DNA of 64,000 nt from Agrostemma githago (Eukaryota > Streptophyta > Magnoliopsida > Caryophyllales > Caryophyllaceae), in contig OY288251.1 in assembly GCA_958450325.1 (NCBI GenBank), positions 69,581,666 to 69,645,665 of the forward strand, given 5' to 3'. Below are positions 50,009-61,123 of the stretch, one piece after another. Under the pieces are notes generated by a model, which had not been told where the DNA came from, did not search any database, and saw nothing but the letters and a program-made list of their open reading frames with translations. The position numbers were made by a program, and so were the translations under genes. How positions within the stretch are numbered: position 1 is the stretch's first letter; the number at the start of each line of letters is the position of its first letter.

Positions 50009-52780
50009 ATTCCAGCGGTGGATACCAACCGTAGTCTCAGACGTAGTTCTGTATAGTGTTGCATGCGAGTCCTACGAGATGAGTCGAAAGGGTAGCTTCC
50101 CTTTTGGACACTATTCACAACCCAACTCAAGAGAATCGTTAATATTTCCGACAATCTATAAGAGAAATTATAGTTACGTGAGATATTGTTTGATTAGATT
50201 AAGAATATAGAATTTTTATAATTTTTGTTGATGTAAAGCGAAAGATATTGACAGTGTAAAACGTGTCTCGACAAGTGTGAAAAAAACAAACGTAACTTTT
50301 GGATTTGAACGGATGGAGTATTTCCTTGTATTTTCTTATTAATAATACTCCTTTTCTTCTCCTTTGTTTTCATGAAAATTAAGAAAAGAATAAAAAAACT
50401 GATGAAAGGTAAGAAAAAATAGGTGCAAAGTAAAAAGATGGTGGGATTATGTTTAAAGAAAAAAAATAAAGAATTAATTCAAAGCAACAACCCAGGATGA
50501 AAAGAGGAAAGAAAAGCAAAGTAAGACAACATGGAAAGAAATAAGAAAACAGAAATTAGGAAAGATTATATGCATCGAATCTTTGTGTCCTACCTGGCTC
50601 GAATCAGAATGATAGTGTTGAACACTATTCGCAATTCTCTACCTCTGTTTCATGTACAAGTTTACCGTTGTATCTAACCAGACAAATTGATGTGGTTTAC
50701 TAACAACCTGTTAGTGACATCCACAGACAGAAGAAGGCCGGGGTAGTTTTATTAGTTTGAAGAGAGGTTACAGATTTCAAAGGGTACGTAGGGGCACGAG
50801 AGTTTATATATTATTCTCAACCTAAACAGAATTATGAACATAGTTGTTTAGGAAACTCTAATCATTAAGATATTAATTAGGAAGGTTTGCTAATTAAACA
50901 GATTCAGATCACAAGTCAATTCGAGATCCGGAAAGACAATTGCTATACACTTATTTCTTAATATTTACTACTATATGAGAGTTCTGGTAGTAAAACTATT
51001 ACCATGAGACCGTTTCCAGGAGATTTATCGACATATATATATATAGTTAGAGCTTAAAGCGACGACTGCCAACGTGTAAGTCAAAACCAATCGATAATAA
51101 TAATATTCAAAATAGTGTTTTGGAAATCAATCGATGTAACTTCAAATCTCGATAATAATCCTAAAATACGATTTTATTAATAACAATGGGACAGAAATTA
51201 TGAATAGAATAGAGGAATAGAAGATGAATCGAGATCACAAACAGGCACGAATATGAGTACAACAATTGAACAGCAGCAACCGAAAATAGAGAAACGCGAA
51301 CCGATCCGAGGGAGACGAACACGCATCAGCAATAAACAGAGTGCGTGATGAAACAGAGGAAGATACACAAGCAGCAGTTCCAACATCAACAATAGCAGGT
51401 GCGAACAACTGAATGTAAGAATCGACACACTAACAGCCTGAACAACGATAACAGCACAACGCAGTAAGAACAACTAACAGCAGAACGAAGAAAGAGAATA
51501 GAAAGGGGAAGAAGAAGAAGAGAGTTTATCACCTTCAAGCAAGGAACAATGGCGGAGCAGGGCGTCGAGCTAGGTTGTCGAGTGCAGGACAGATTGATGG
51601 TGATGGTGATGGCTGATAGACGAAGAAGAGCCAAGGATCGGAGGTAGGGAGAGCTGTTGAATGAGATAAAGAAATAGGGTCTGTAAACTGATAAAAAGAA
51701 AGGACGGGAGTAAGGTTTAAATTAAAAGGTTAGTATAATAACAATTGACTAAAAGATGGGTTGAAAAAATAGGGTTTCAGGACAAATCGACCTCGAGTCA
51801 AAAGTCGGTCCAAGTAAGAAATCGAATTTAAGGCCGAGGTTAGAAAAATGAGCAATCGGGTCGAATAAAATACTGACGGTATAAAATATTTTCCGCATTT
51901 AGAGTTAATATTTGGGAGGAAAGAAAGTTTGGGAAAAAAAAATAAGTAGAAATATTCGAGACAAGCTCGAATTGAAGGTATGAAAAATAAATAAGTTAGT
52001 TTGAAAGGAAAAATAGGTTGTATCTCGAGAAATAAAATAAACTTGGCGATAAAAATAAAGTTTCATGAGAAAAATTAACGAATGTTCGAAAGAATTGAAT
52101 TAAATTGGTTTCTCGAGGAAAATAATAAATGTTTGACGAGACTTAATTAAAAATGAACTTGAGCTGAATTGATTAATTCATAAAAGTCGGGGTGTTACAG
52201 TCTGTTAATTTCACATGATATGAAATCTAACGATCATAGGCTAGTTTATAGATCAAGTTGGTTTTCGACTAGTTTATAATATAGGTCGGTTTTAGTCGGG
52301 TTTTCAATCTTGTAATTGTGAGTTTTTGGGATCGGGATCTTACTTTTGACGATAGTAGGTGGTGCCTTTCAATGACCATATTTCCGAGCACAGTTTTCAC
52401 CCATTGACAATGCAAGAAAGATAATTGCTTTCGTGATTTCGATTGGTATGGGAAGCTATTAACATCATTTGTCCATTGTTCGGTTTATTAGGTGTCAATT
52501 AACGAAACAATCTGTTTGACTTTGATTAAAATACTTCTCACAACTAATATAAAAATAAACAAATGATCGAGACAGAAGAATAACTTATTTCACACATCAC
52601 ACATTTGGTTCACATAGGCGTTTTAATGTTTTTAAAAGTTTTTGGCAAAGTAGGATGAAAGAGCATAACGTCGACTTATATATGACACATAAACTTCACG
52701 TAAATTCTTTTGTGAGATCACCTCACGTAACCTACTACTACTTCAAAGTTCAAACAACGGCTAATAGTAGCATCAACTAA
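50009..52780. other. Spacer after F-box copy 3 with LTR-like block
   Basis: The first 60 bases are the decayed N-terminus and promoter of copy 3. Bases 50,340-50,560 resemble a degenerate A-rich Stowaway of the 32,666 family. The array block (TTGTGTCCTACCTGGCTCG) recurs at about 50,585. Bases 51,047-52,199 are an LTR-like block listed separately. No gene is seen. Confidence 0.5.
51047..52199. repeat. LTR-like block, copy A
   Basis: It is homologous to 56,404-59,037: it starts AGAGCTTAAAGCGAC, shares AATGGGACAGAAAT and a TGAGTACAACAATTGAACAG segment, and ends AAAAGTCGGGGTGTTACA. The GGGGTGTTACA end resembles the 3' end of Ty3/gypsy LTRs, but the matching 5' end was not found, so it is a fragment or an unrecognised repeat. 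ORFs within it are not credible genes. Confidence 0.45.
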
Positions 52781-53335
52781 ATCTATAAGAATGTCGACTA
52801 ATCTTGCGGTTTCTCTTCTCCAAGCTAATTGAGGTAGCTAGTGACGAACGTACCTTTAAATGCAATACCTACCTCAAGAAACGGATACACACTTATGATA
52901 CGAGAAATAGTGAACATGCCGAAGGTAGTCAAGTTCATAAGCAAATCGACATCCAACTGCTTCAAGCGATAAAATCATTATTTCATTAGTAAGGATCAGC
53001 TGGTTTACCTGCACATCTGATAAACATACACATCAATTCATCACTATTATACCGATGATTTGTACTTTACTTCTTTTATTATTTTGAGGACCGATTGTCA
53101 GCGAAACCCCAACACGAATGCATGATACTCTAACAATACAAGCTAAGTACTCGTACTAACCATATTAGCTGGAACGACAAAAGACAACGCTTGAAGGTTT
53201 GGGGCATGTCGTCTTAGGGCGTCAAAATTCTGTGAAGAGTACTCGGGGTTATTGTCGCGTATTCTCCCAAGATTTACGTCTCTCAAAAGAGGCGCGACAT
53301 CTGAAAATTTCAAATACTTTACGCTGGATCATCTG
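52781..53335 (-). pseudogene. Partial F-box/FBD pseudogene
   Basis: It retains pieces of all three exons in minus order: the end of exon 1 (about 53,335-53,165; the H-A-P-N-L motif is still readable), exon 2 (about 53,010-52,850) and the start of an exon 3-like end (52,780-52,824). Exon 1 is cut at 53,335, directly against the array block ACCCTTGTGTCC, so the F-box and most LRRs are gone. Exon 2 carries a frameshift near 52,968 (a T-run insertion before CGCTTGAAGCAGTTGG) and an extra TACC insertion near 52,870. It cannot encode a normal product. Its position matches copy 5 in the second duplicated unit. Confidence 0.85.
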
Positions 53336-54739
53336 ACATCACCCTTGTGTCCTACCCAGCTCGAATCAGAATGATTATGTTGGAAACTATCTACTCCAAA
53401 TTCTTTACCTTTGTGGTAATTTGACGTTTTAACTGTGTATACTAGTTTTTGGCAAAGCAGCATGAAAGAGCACAACGTCGACTTTATGACACATAAATTT
53501 TACTCAAATTATTTTGTGAGACCGTCTCACGTAAACGACTACAAAGTTAAAACAATAATGGCCAACGGTAGCATCAACTAAATAATCTATACGACTGTCC
53601 ACCAATCTTGCGATTTCCCATCTCGAAGAAGACACACACCGTTAATAACTAGTCGTCGAAGAACCACTGCATTTTTTAGCAAATATCGAGAAATTTGCTT
53701 CTTCGTCCCCTTGTTTGTATGACCAACAATTTTCACTTCTTTCAAATGGAAATGCGGGCGGTCTGAGCATTCTGTGTGCAGACTCTCTTTGATGCTAACC
53801 CCGTTGCCCAACTGTTACGGTAGAACAAACAGATATTGAAATCATAACACGAATAATGAATACTTAAGCCCGGCCGTAAATTGAGCTAGCTAGAGACGAA
53901 CGAACATACCTTTAAATTTAATTCCTCGAGAAACGGACACACATTTATGATATGAGCAATAATAGCGATCATGTCCAAGCAAGTCGAGCGCATATAAAAA
54001 TAAATATAGACGTCCAGTCGCTTCAAACGACAAATCATTTCATTCGTAGGGAACGGCTGCTGCACATCAGATAAACATGCATACACAAATTACAAATGTA
54101 ATGTCATTATTATTATACTGAATGTGTGTATATATATATATATGTGGACTCGCCCCTGGGCAAGTACTAACCGTATCATCTGGAACAGCAACAGACAACG
54201 ATTGAAGGTTTGGAGCATGTCGTGTGAGGGCGCCAATGTTCTGTGAATAGTACTCGGAGTTGTCTATCGACACAAGATTTACTTGTCTCAAAAGAGGCAC
54301 CCCATCTGAAAATTTCAAACACTTGACTCTGGATCCTCGTCTAGTTTCAAGTATCTCGAGATTAGGACAGTTGAGTACGAGCTCATCCACGACTTGGGCA
54401 AGGACTAGTTTCTTTAACTTGGGTAGCTCAATGTTTATTATAGAGGATGATGAATGGTAGAGGTAGCAGAAACTTAAGCGGAGGGAGGTCAGGTTTAAAG
54501 CACTAGACATAATACACTCCATATCCTCCTGCTCCATACGTACGTGATTCATGTCGAGTGTAGTTAATCGGCTTATCCAACTCGTACTATGCCCAACTGA
54601 CAACTTTAGCCCGCAATTCTCTAGTCTTAAACACTTCAAGTAAGACTCGTCGTCTCCAGAGTAAAGAAGACTACTTGACAGCACGTATGGCGGATAATAA
54701 TATATCATGTTAAATTGGTGCATCAGCTCGAGATCCTCA

Positions 54740-55278
54740 TGATACAGGCCCAAATGAAGAGAGTGAGTTACTACTACTAGCAGGCCAACCCAACACTACA
54801 AATCTAGTAAGAAACAAGAAAGGCAGCCCAAAAGTGATTGATACCCAAAAAAGAACAAACAAAGACGGAGAGGAGAGAAAGGAAGCAGGTACTGCAAGGA
54901 AAGAAGGAATGCGCCTGCCAGCTACATTCAGTACAACTGTACCTGTGACAGTCAATTCACCCGAAGGGCCAAGGATAAGAGAGGGAATTCACTACAAAAC
55001 AAGCAGCCAAAATCAGGACCACTACTAGCCGTTGCCCATTGTAGCTACACTACTCTAATCTAGCCTATAAATAATACTGTAATGATGCAGAATCAGTATG
55101 CTTTTTTGATGATTAAAGTCTGTAGTAGGTGATGTATTCTCAGGTGACCATGCTCACTGCAGAATCCTCAATTCAGTAGCCTATTGGTCCCAAATCAAAC
55201 AGCTACTTTTATCTATTAATATATAAGTCCTTCATTCTCCCTTCATTCTGTCTTAGCATTCATATTTGTGCCATATCA
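54740..55278 (+). mobile_element. Solo LTR 1 in F-box copy 4
   Basis: This 539-base insertion starts TGATACAGG and ends CCATATCA (TGATA/TATCA inverted ends) and is flanked by perfect 5-bp duplications CCTCA at 54,735-54,739 and 55,279-55,283. The uninterrupted sequence in copy 3 (GATCCTCAACTCCC) shows the empty site. A TATA-like CCTATAAATA at about 55,061 suggests plus orientation. No internal retroelement domain remains, so it is a solo LTR made by LTR-LTR recombination; the size fits Copia. Confidence 0.9.
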
Positions 55279-55421
55279 CCTCAACTCCCATCCTAACAAA
55301 ACTTCGAACCCATCCATCAATACGTGACGAAGTATGGACTACATCGTCAAAATGGAAGTGTATCTTAACCTCGTCGACACTATTCAAACCTGTCCATTCT
55401 AGTATAAATTGATCAACAACT

Positions 55422-55947
55422 TGTTAGAATGTTTAATAATATTCGTGTGGCCTAAGTGTTTCGGTTTAAATATAAATTAAGTCCATATTAAATATTACGA
55501 GACTTTAATATAAAAGACGACACCGTGATGGATCGGTTTCGATTAATGTACTTAAAGTCGGGAATTATTATTCCTTCCGACCTTACCCAGTATCAAAAGA
55601 CGTCTTTTCGCGAAAAGGTGTGAATGGTTTGATTTGAGATCAAACACGTATCCCTTGGCTTATATTTATATATCAAGCAAGATGTACGTACTTTTTTAAT
55701 CAACAAAAGAATAAAACACACAATTACAGACATTGAAAGACAGAGTTCCATCTCCATCATCAAGGAACATTAAAGAGGGGTTAAGGAGGAGAATCAATCG
55801 TATTTTCTTATTATATATTGAGTGCGTCTGATAGACATGGACCAAGGTTAGTCTTTACTGTTAATCGATTGTATTGGGTTGAATTAAATCGAATCTATAA
55901 CGATTGTGGGACAGAATTCATTATCGATTCATAAAGTACTACTCACA
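55422..55947 (+). mobile_element. Solo LTR 2 in F-box copy 4
   Basis: This 526-base insertion starts TGTTAGAATG and ends ACTACTCACA, flanked by 5-bp duplications CAACT at 55,417-55,421 and 55,948-55,952. The empty site in copy 3 reads GATCAACAACTCTCGC. A TTATATTTATATATC stretch near 55,660 could be the LTR promoter. TGTTAG starts are common in Copia LTRs. It shares no obvious sequence with solo LTR 1, so two families inserted independently. Confidence 0.9.
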
Positions 55948-56265
55948 CAACTCTCGCAAATTTGGACAGCTGCTTTGAGAATCCCCTCCTCTGTGCAGGA
56001 ATAAACCCTAATATATTAACATCATCGAAGTGGAGAATAGAGCGGCGATCACAGAGATGCCTCCACCTTCGAGACAGAAGACGAGTTCTAGCCGAATCTC
56101 TTAGTGTCAAATACGAGAGTATGTGACCCACAAGTTCATCAGGTAAACCACTTATACGGTCGCTACTCACTCCCGATTTAGGTATTTCCTCAAAAATGAT
56201 TCTTTGTTGCGTTTTCATACTGCAGCGGTGGATACCAACCGTAGTCTCAGACGTAGTTTTGTATA

Positions 56266-56403
56266 GGCCCTGTTCTTTTGGACTGAAACTGACCGAACTT
56301 AACTTAATTTAACTGAAGTGGACTGAAATATAGAGACAAAATATGTCACTTGGAGCTGAGCTGAGCTGAAACTGATTGAATATAAGTCCAAAAGAACAGG
56401 GTC
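56266..56403. mobile_element. MITE at the promoter of F-box copy 4
   Basis: A 138-base element with inverted ends GGCCCTGTTCTTTTGGACT and GACCCTGTTCTTTTGGACT. Flanks are ATA and TTA, an imperfect match to a PIF/Harbinger three-base target site. It starts 48 bases upstream of the copy 4 coding start and sits exactly where F-box promoter sequence joins the LTR-like block. Confidence 0.7.
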
Positions 56404-59037
56404 TTAGAGCTTAAAGCGACTGCAAATCAAAACCAATCAATAATAATACTCAAACTGGAGTTATGGGAATCAATCAGTGTAAAGGAATAGACTTTCACTA
56501 GGATAATACTCAAATTATAGGTTCGAGAACTTAGTCGAAACAAATCAGACTTCGATTTTTAAGTAGCCAACTCAACTTTAACAGAACTGCGTGCAACGAG
56601 GTCCCGGCATAAGTAATGTACGGATGTACCCCTCCTAGATACCAACCGTAATCCAGTTCAACCCGACGGTAACTTTTCTGAACACAAATTATGCTCAGTT
56701 CAACGACAAATGCATCTCACATAGATATCCTAGCTTTATAGTTGATGGCAAAACGTATACCCTAGACTGTATTACTTTACCCATACACTTGTCCTCATCC
56801 CATAACTCCAAAACCAAGTCATTATCGATTTTCAAATGAGATAATCATTGTAAATATGATTATAAAATAAAAGAAATACACATTTTATATTAAAAGAAAA
56901 CTTTCTATAAATAGAAATATACTAATTTTAGAAACTTACTTAAAATAAAAATATTCTTATGGAAAATACGTCGTTATCGTGAATTAAAATATTTCTAAAT
57001 TCGTCACTCAAATATAAATAAAATATAATAAGTCAATATATACGTAGTATTTTATAAATAATTAGGAAATCGAGTTAAAACTATAAATTTTAGAAAAGAG
57101 ATGTTTCAAGAAAATGATATTAAAATCAATTGAGTCGATGGATTTTTATAAATGAAACGAGATTTTACAAAGCATTCAAATTATATTTAACAAATAGATT
57201 TTATTAATAAATAATACGGATTTTACTAAAAATAATCAATTGTAGACAAATGAAAATTTATTAGGGAAAATTGTCTCGACTAAAAATGTATTTAAAACAA
57301 AATCGACTACTTTCTCATTTATTAATATAAGTCGTAAAACGAATAGATACTCAAATCTCGATAATAATACTAAAATACGATTTTGAGTTAAAAATAATAA
57401 ATTGAAGAAATATGACGAAATTATGAAATCAATGGAGTATTATTTAGTTACTAGTATCACGATAAACAACAAATATTATAACGATCATTAATAATAAAAT
57501 TAATAACGATTTATAAAACAATATCGAATAGTTATAAAATGTTTATAAGACGAACGATTTGAAATAATATTTTTAGCAAATAATACGTAGCTAAAAATAG
57601 AAAATCGAAGGTAAAGTATCTACTGCATACTACTCAACATATATACGATATAAGTAATGCTCTAAAGTTACCTTCGAATCGATCATGTAGTTGTCTACTT
57701 GCATAGTCCAAACTCCAAATCTTCAACAACACGCCTTAAGCTTCATGTCGGGAATCGCTAGCCTTACAAGCATACTCCACTACGAAATTCGAGACATAAA
57801 GAAATCGGAATAAGGAATGTTGGAAATGAATAGAGGTGACACGGAAACATGACCAGGATAAACAACGGAGGAAAGACGAAGGGTTCGTCTACAAGGAAAA
57901 AAAATAGGGGCAACAGGAACGTAGCAGCGGCAGCAGAAAATACGTAGGAGAAAAAGGAGAAGAAGAAAGACGAAGAACAGCAATGGTAAACAACATCATA
58001 TCAGCGACCCGACAGCGAAAACTAACAGGAGCAATGGGACAGAAATAATGAATAGAATAGAGGAATCGAAGATGAAGATGATCACAAACAGGCACAAATA
58101 TGAGTACAACAATTGAACAGCAGCAACCGAAAATAGAGAAAGGTGAACCAGGGGAGAAGGACACGCATCAGCAATAAACAGAGTGATGAAACAGAGGAGG
58201 AAGAGAAACAAGCAGCAGTTCCAACATCAACAATAGCAGGTAAGAATTGACACACTAATAGCCTGAACAACGACCAACAACAACGCAATAAGAACAACAG
58301 CAGAACGAAGAACGAGAATAGAAAGGCCGGGGAAGAAGAAGAAGAGAGATTATCACCTTCCAGCAAGGAACAATGGCGAGCAGGGCGTCGATCTAGGTTG
58401 TCGACGACAGGGAGAAGAGGGAGTACAGGACAGATCGATGGTGATGGTGATGGTGATGGCGATGGCTGATAGACGAAGAAGAGCCAAGGAGGTAGGGAGT
58501 GGAATATAGGGTTTAAATGAAAAGGTTAGTACCAAGTCCAATTGACTAGAAGACGAGTTGAATAAATAAGGTTACGGGACAGATCGACATCGAGTCAAAA
58601 GTCGGCCCAAGTAAGAAATCGAATTTAAGATTGAATAAAATACTGACGGAATAAAATATTTTTCACATTTAGAGTAAATATTTGGGACAGAAAGAAAGTT
58701 TGAAAAAAAAAATAATAAGTAGAAATATTCGAGACAAGCTCGAAATTAGGAAAAATAAATAAGTCAGTTTGAAAGGGAAAATAGGGTGTATCTCGAGAAA
58801 TAAAATAAACTTCGCGATAAAAATAAAGCTTCATAAGAAAATTAACGAATGTTTGATAAAATTGAATTAAATTGATTTCTCGAGAAAAATAATAAATGTT
58901 TGACGAGGCTTAATTAAAAAATGAACTTGAGCTGAATTAGAAATTTGAGTTTAATAGTAATTGTAAAGATTAAGTATCGAACAAAATTAAATTAAAATAT
59001 GAACACGAAATTAATTCATAAAAGTCGGGGTGTTATA
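56404..59037. repeat. LTR-like block, copy B, with surrounding AT-rich spacer
   Basis: It is homologous to 51,047-52,199 at both ends but about 1.5 kb longer in the middle (56.6-57.9 kb, AT-rich, unrecognised). It ends AAAAGTCGGGGTGTTATA, one base different from copy A. A GATGGTGATGGTGATGG repeat lies at about 58,437-58,465. ORFs at 57,780-58,541 are low-complexity and have no family match. Confidence 0.45.
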
Positions 59038-59529
59038 GTCGGTTATTTTCACATTTATAGATCAAGTCGGTTTTCAACTAGTTTATAATATAGGTCGTTT
59101 TAGTCGGGTTTTCACCCATTGACAATGCAAGAGAGATAACTACTTTCGTGATTTCGATTGGTATGGGATCGGAAGCTGTTAACATCATTTGTCCATTGTT
59201 CGGTTTACGTGTTAATTAACGAGACAATCTAACAAAATAGTGTTAATTTGTACTTCATCCCGTCTCAAATCATTTGTTTGACTATGATTAAAATACTATT
59301 CACAGCTAATATAAAAGTAAACAAATGATCAAGACGAAAGAATAACTTATTTCACACATTTGGTTCACATAGGCATTTGACTGTTTTTAAAACTTTTTGG
59401 CAAAGTAGCATGAAAGAGCATAACGTTGACTTATATATATACAAAAACTTCACGCAAATTCTTTTGTGAGACAGTCTCACGTGAACTACTACTACTTCAA
59501 AGTTCAAACAACGGCTAACAGTAGTAGCA
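59038..59529. other. Spacer before F-box copy 5 3' end
   Basis: It matches 52,200-52,780 (AGTCGGTTWATTTTCAC, GTTTATAATATAGGTCG, TTTCACACATTTGGTTCACA), confirming that it belongs to the larger duplicated unit. A half Stowaway-like stretch lies near 59,250. No gene is seen. Confidence 0.5.
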
Positions 59530-61123
59530 TCAACAACTGATATCTTCTCCAAGAAGACACACGTCGTTAATCACTAGTCGTCGAAGAAGCACTGCATTTT
59601 TGAGGAAATATCGAGCAAATTCCTTCTCCATCCCCTTATTTGTACGACCAACAATTTTCACTTCTATCAAATGGAAATGCGGGCGGTCTGGGCATTCGCT
59701 TGGCGGACTCTCACTAAGCCCCTTGTACAACTGTCACGGTGATAAAAATATTTACAAAGGTAAAATGCATGTACAATCGCAAAAACAGATCGATATTATT
59801 GGAATCATATATAACGAGAATAATGAACGTATGTAGACCCGGGCGGGGATGACAAACCTTCAAATGTAATAGCTCAAGAAACGGACACAGAGTCATGATA
59901 TGATCGATACTGATCATGTCCAAGCCAGTCGAGTTCATGCGTAAATTCACATCCAACCGCTTCAAACCACAGTTCATTGCATTCGTAAGGATCCGATGTA
60001 CCTGCACATTAGATATAAACATACAAACAACACATACACATACATTACGTTTCTTATTATTTTAGGATCGATTATACTAACTAACCTTATCACCTGGACA
60101 GGTAAGAGACAAGGCGTGAAGGTTTGGAGCATGTCGTGTGAGGGCGTCAAAGTTCTGTGAATAGTCCTCGGAGACGTCTATGTCTATCCACCCAAGATTG
60201 ACTCGTCTCAAAAGAGGCACGACGTCTGAAAATTTCAAACACTGTACGCTCGATCCTCCAAAGTCGAGTATCTCGAGATTAGGACAGTTGAGTAGGAGCT
60301 CATCCAAAGCCGTGGAAAGGACTAGTTTCTTTAACTTGGGTAGTTCAACCTTTATTATAGACGGCGACAATGGTGGGCGGCAGTAAATTAAGCGGAGTAA
60401 GGTCAGGTTTACGGCACTAGACAGAATACACTCCATATCCTCCTGCTCCAAACGTACGTGACTCATGTCGAGTGTAGTTAATCGACTTATCCAACTCGTA
60501 CTATGCCCATCTGACAACTTTAGCCTGCAATTACGTAGTCTTAAACACTTCAAGTAAGATGTCTGTCCACAGTAAAGAAGACTACTTGACAACAACTCAT
60601 ATGGCGGATAATAATATATCACGTTAAATTGGTGCATCAGCTCAAGATCCTCAACTCCCATCCTAACAAAACTTCGAACCCATCCATCAATACGTGACGA
60701 AGTATGTACTACATTGTCAAAATGGAAGTGTATCTTAACCTCGTCGACATTATAATTCAAACCTAGGCCTGTTGTCTGTACTTGTATAAAGCGATCAACA
60801 GCTCTCGCAAGTTTGGACGGCTGATCTGATAAATCCGTCCTCGTTGCTCCTGGAAACCCTAATAGATTAACAACATCGAAATGGAGAACAGAGCGGCGAT
60901 AACAGAGATGCCTCCACCTGCGAGACAGTAGACTAGTTCTAACGGAATCTCTTAGTGTCAAATACGAGAGTATGTGTCCGAGAAGTTCGTCAGGTAAACC
61001 ACTTATGCAGTCGCTGCTGATTCTTTGTTGCGCTTTCATACTCCGGGGTTTGCATCGGAATGACCTTAGTAAGCTCCACCAACTGTCACTGCGGTGGATA
61101 CCAACCGTCGTGTCAGACGACAT
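59530..61123 (-). CDS. F-box/LRR/FBD protein, array copy 5
   Basis: This is an array paralog with the same predicted SCF role. Exons in coding order: 61123-60086, 60001-59858, 59730-59530, all phase 0; 460 residues. It starts MSSDTTVGIHRSDSWWSLLR, followed by a shortened linker that lacks the FEEIPESGV segment of its paralogs. The F-box is DCISGLPDELLGHILSYLTL (about 36-75). The LRR region ends LLNCPNLEILDFGGSSVQ and YSQNFDALTRHAPNLHAL. Exon 3 carries the FBD end (LIEVKIVGRTNKGMEKEFAR) but is about nine codons shorter. Its middle part (EDLELMHQFNVIYYYPP) is closest to copies 3 and 4, while its N-terminus and promoter are closest to copy 2, which suggests a mosaic formed by gene conversion or unequal crossing-over. 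Confidence 0.88.

Larger units (their letters stand above)
53587..56218 (-). pseudogene. F-box/LRR/FBD gene copy 4, broken by two solo LTRs
   Basis: This is almost a twin of copy 3. Exon 1 is in three pieces (56,218-55,948, 55,421-55,279 and 54,739-54,172, target duplications included), followed by exon 2 (54,059-53,910) and exon 3 (53,811-53,587). One solo LTR (55,422-55,947) splits the region just after the F-box. A second (54,740-55,278) splits the LRR region before EDLELMHQFN. Both are flanked by perfect 5-bp duplications. Outside the insertions the frame is largely preserved, so the disruption seems recent. The N-terminal 91-residue piece alone still contains the full F-box (SGLPDELVGHILSYLTLRDS), so a short F-box-only peptide is conceivable if transcribed. 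It shares the lost ATG (ACG) with copy 3. Confidence 0.92.

Noticed and set aside
54737..55028. ORFs overlapping F-box copy 4
   Set aside because: They lie in solo LTR 1 and have no retroelement or host domain.
57780..58541. Cluster of minus-strand Leu/Phe/Ser-rich ORFs that look like membrane proteins
   Set aside because: They are low-complexity translations of the purine-rich LTR-like block, repeated at 51,198-51,634, with no start context or known domain.
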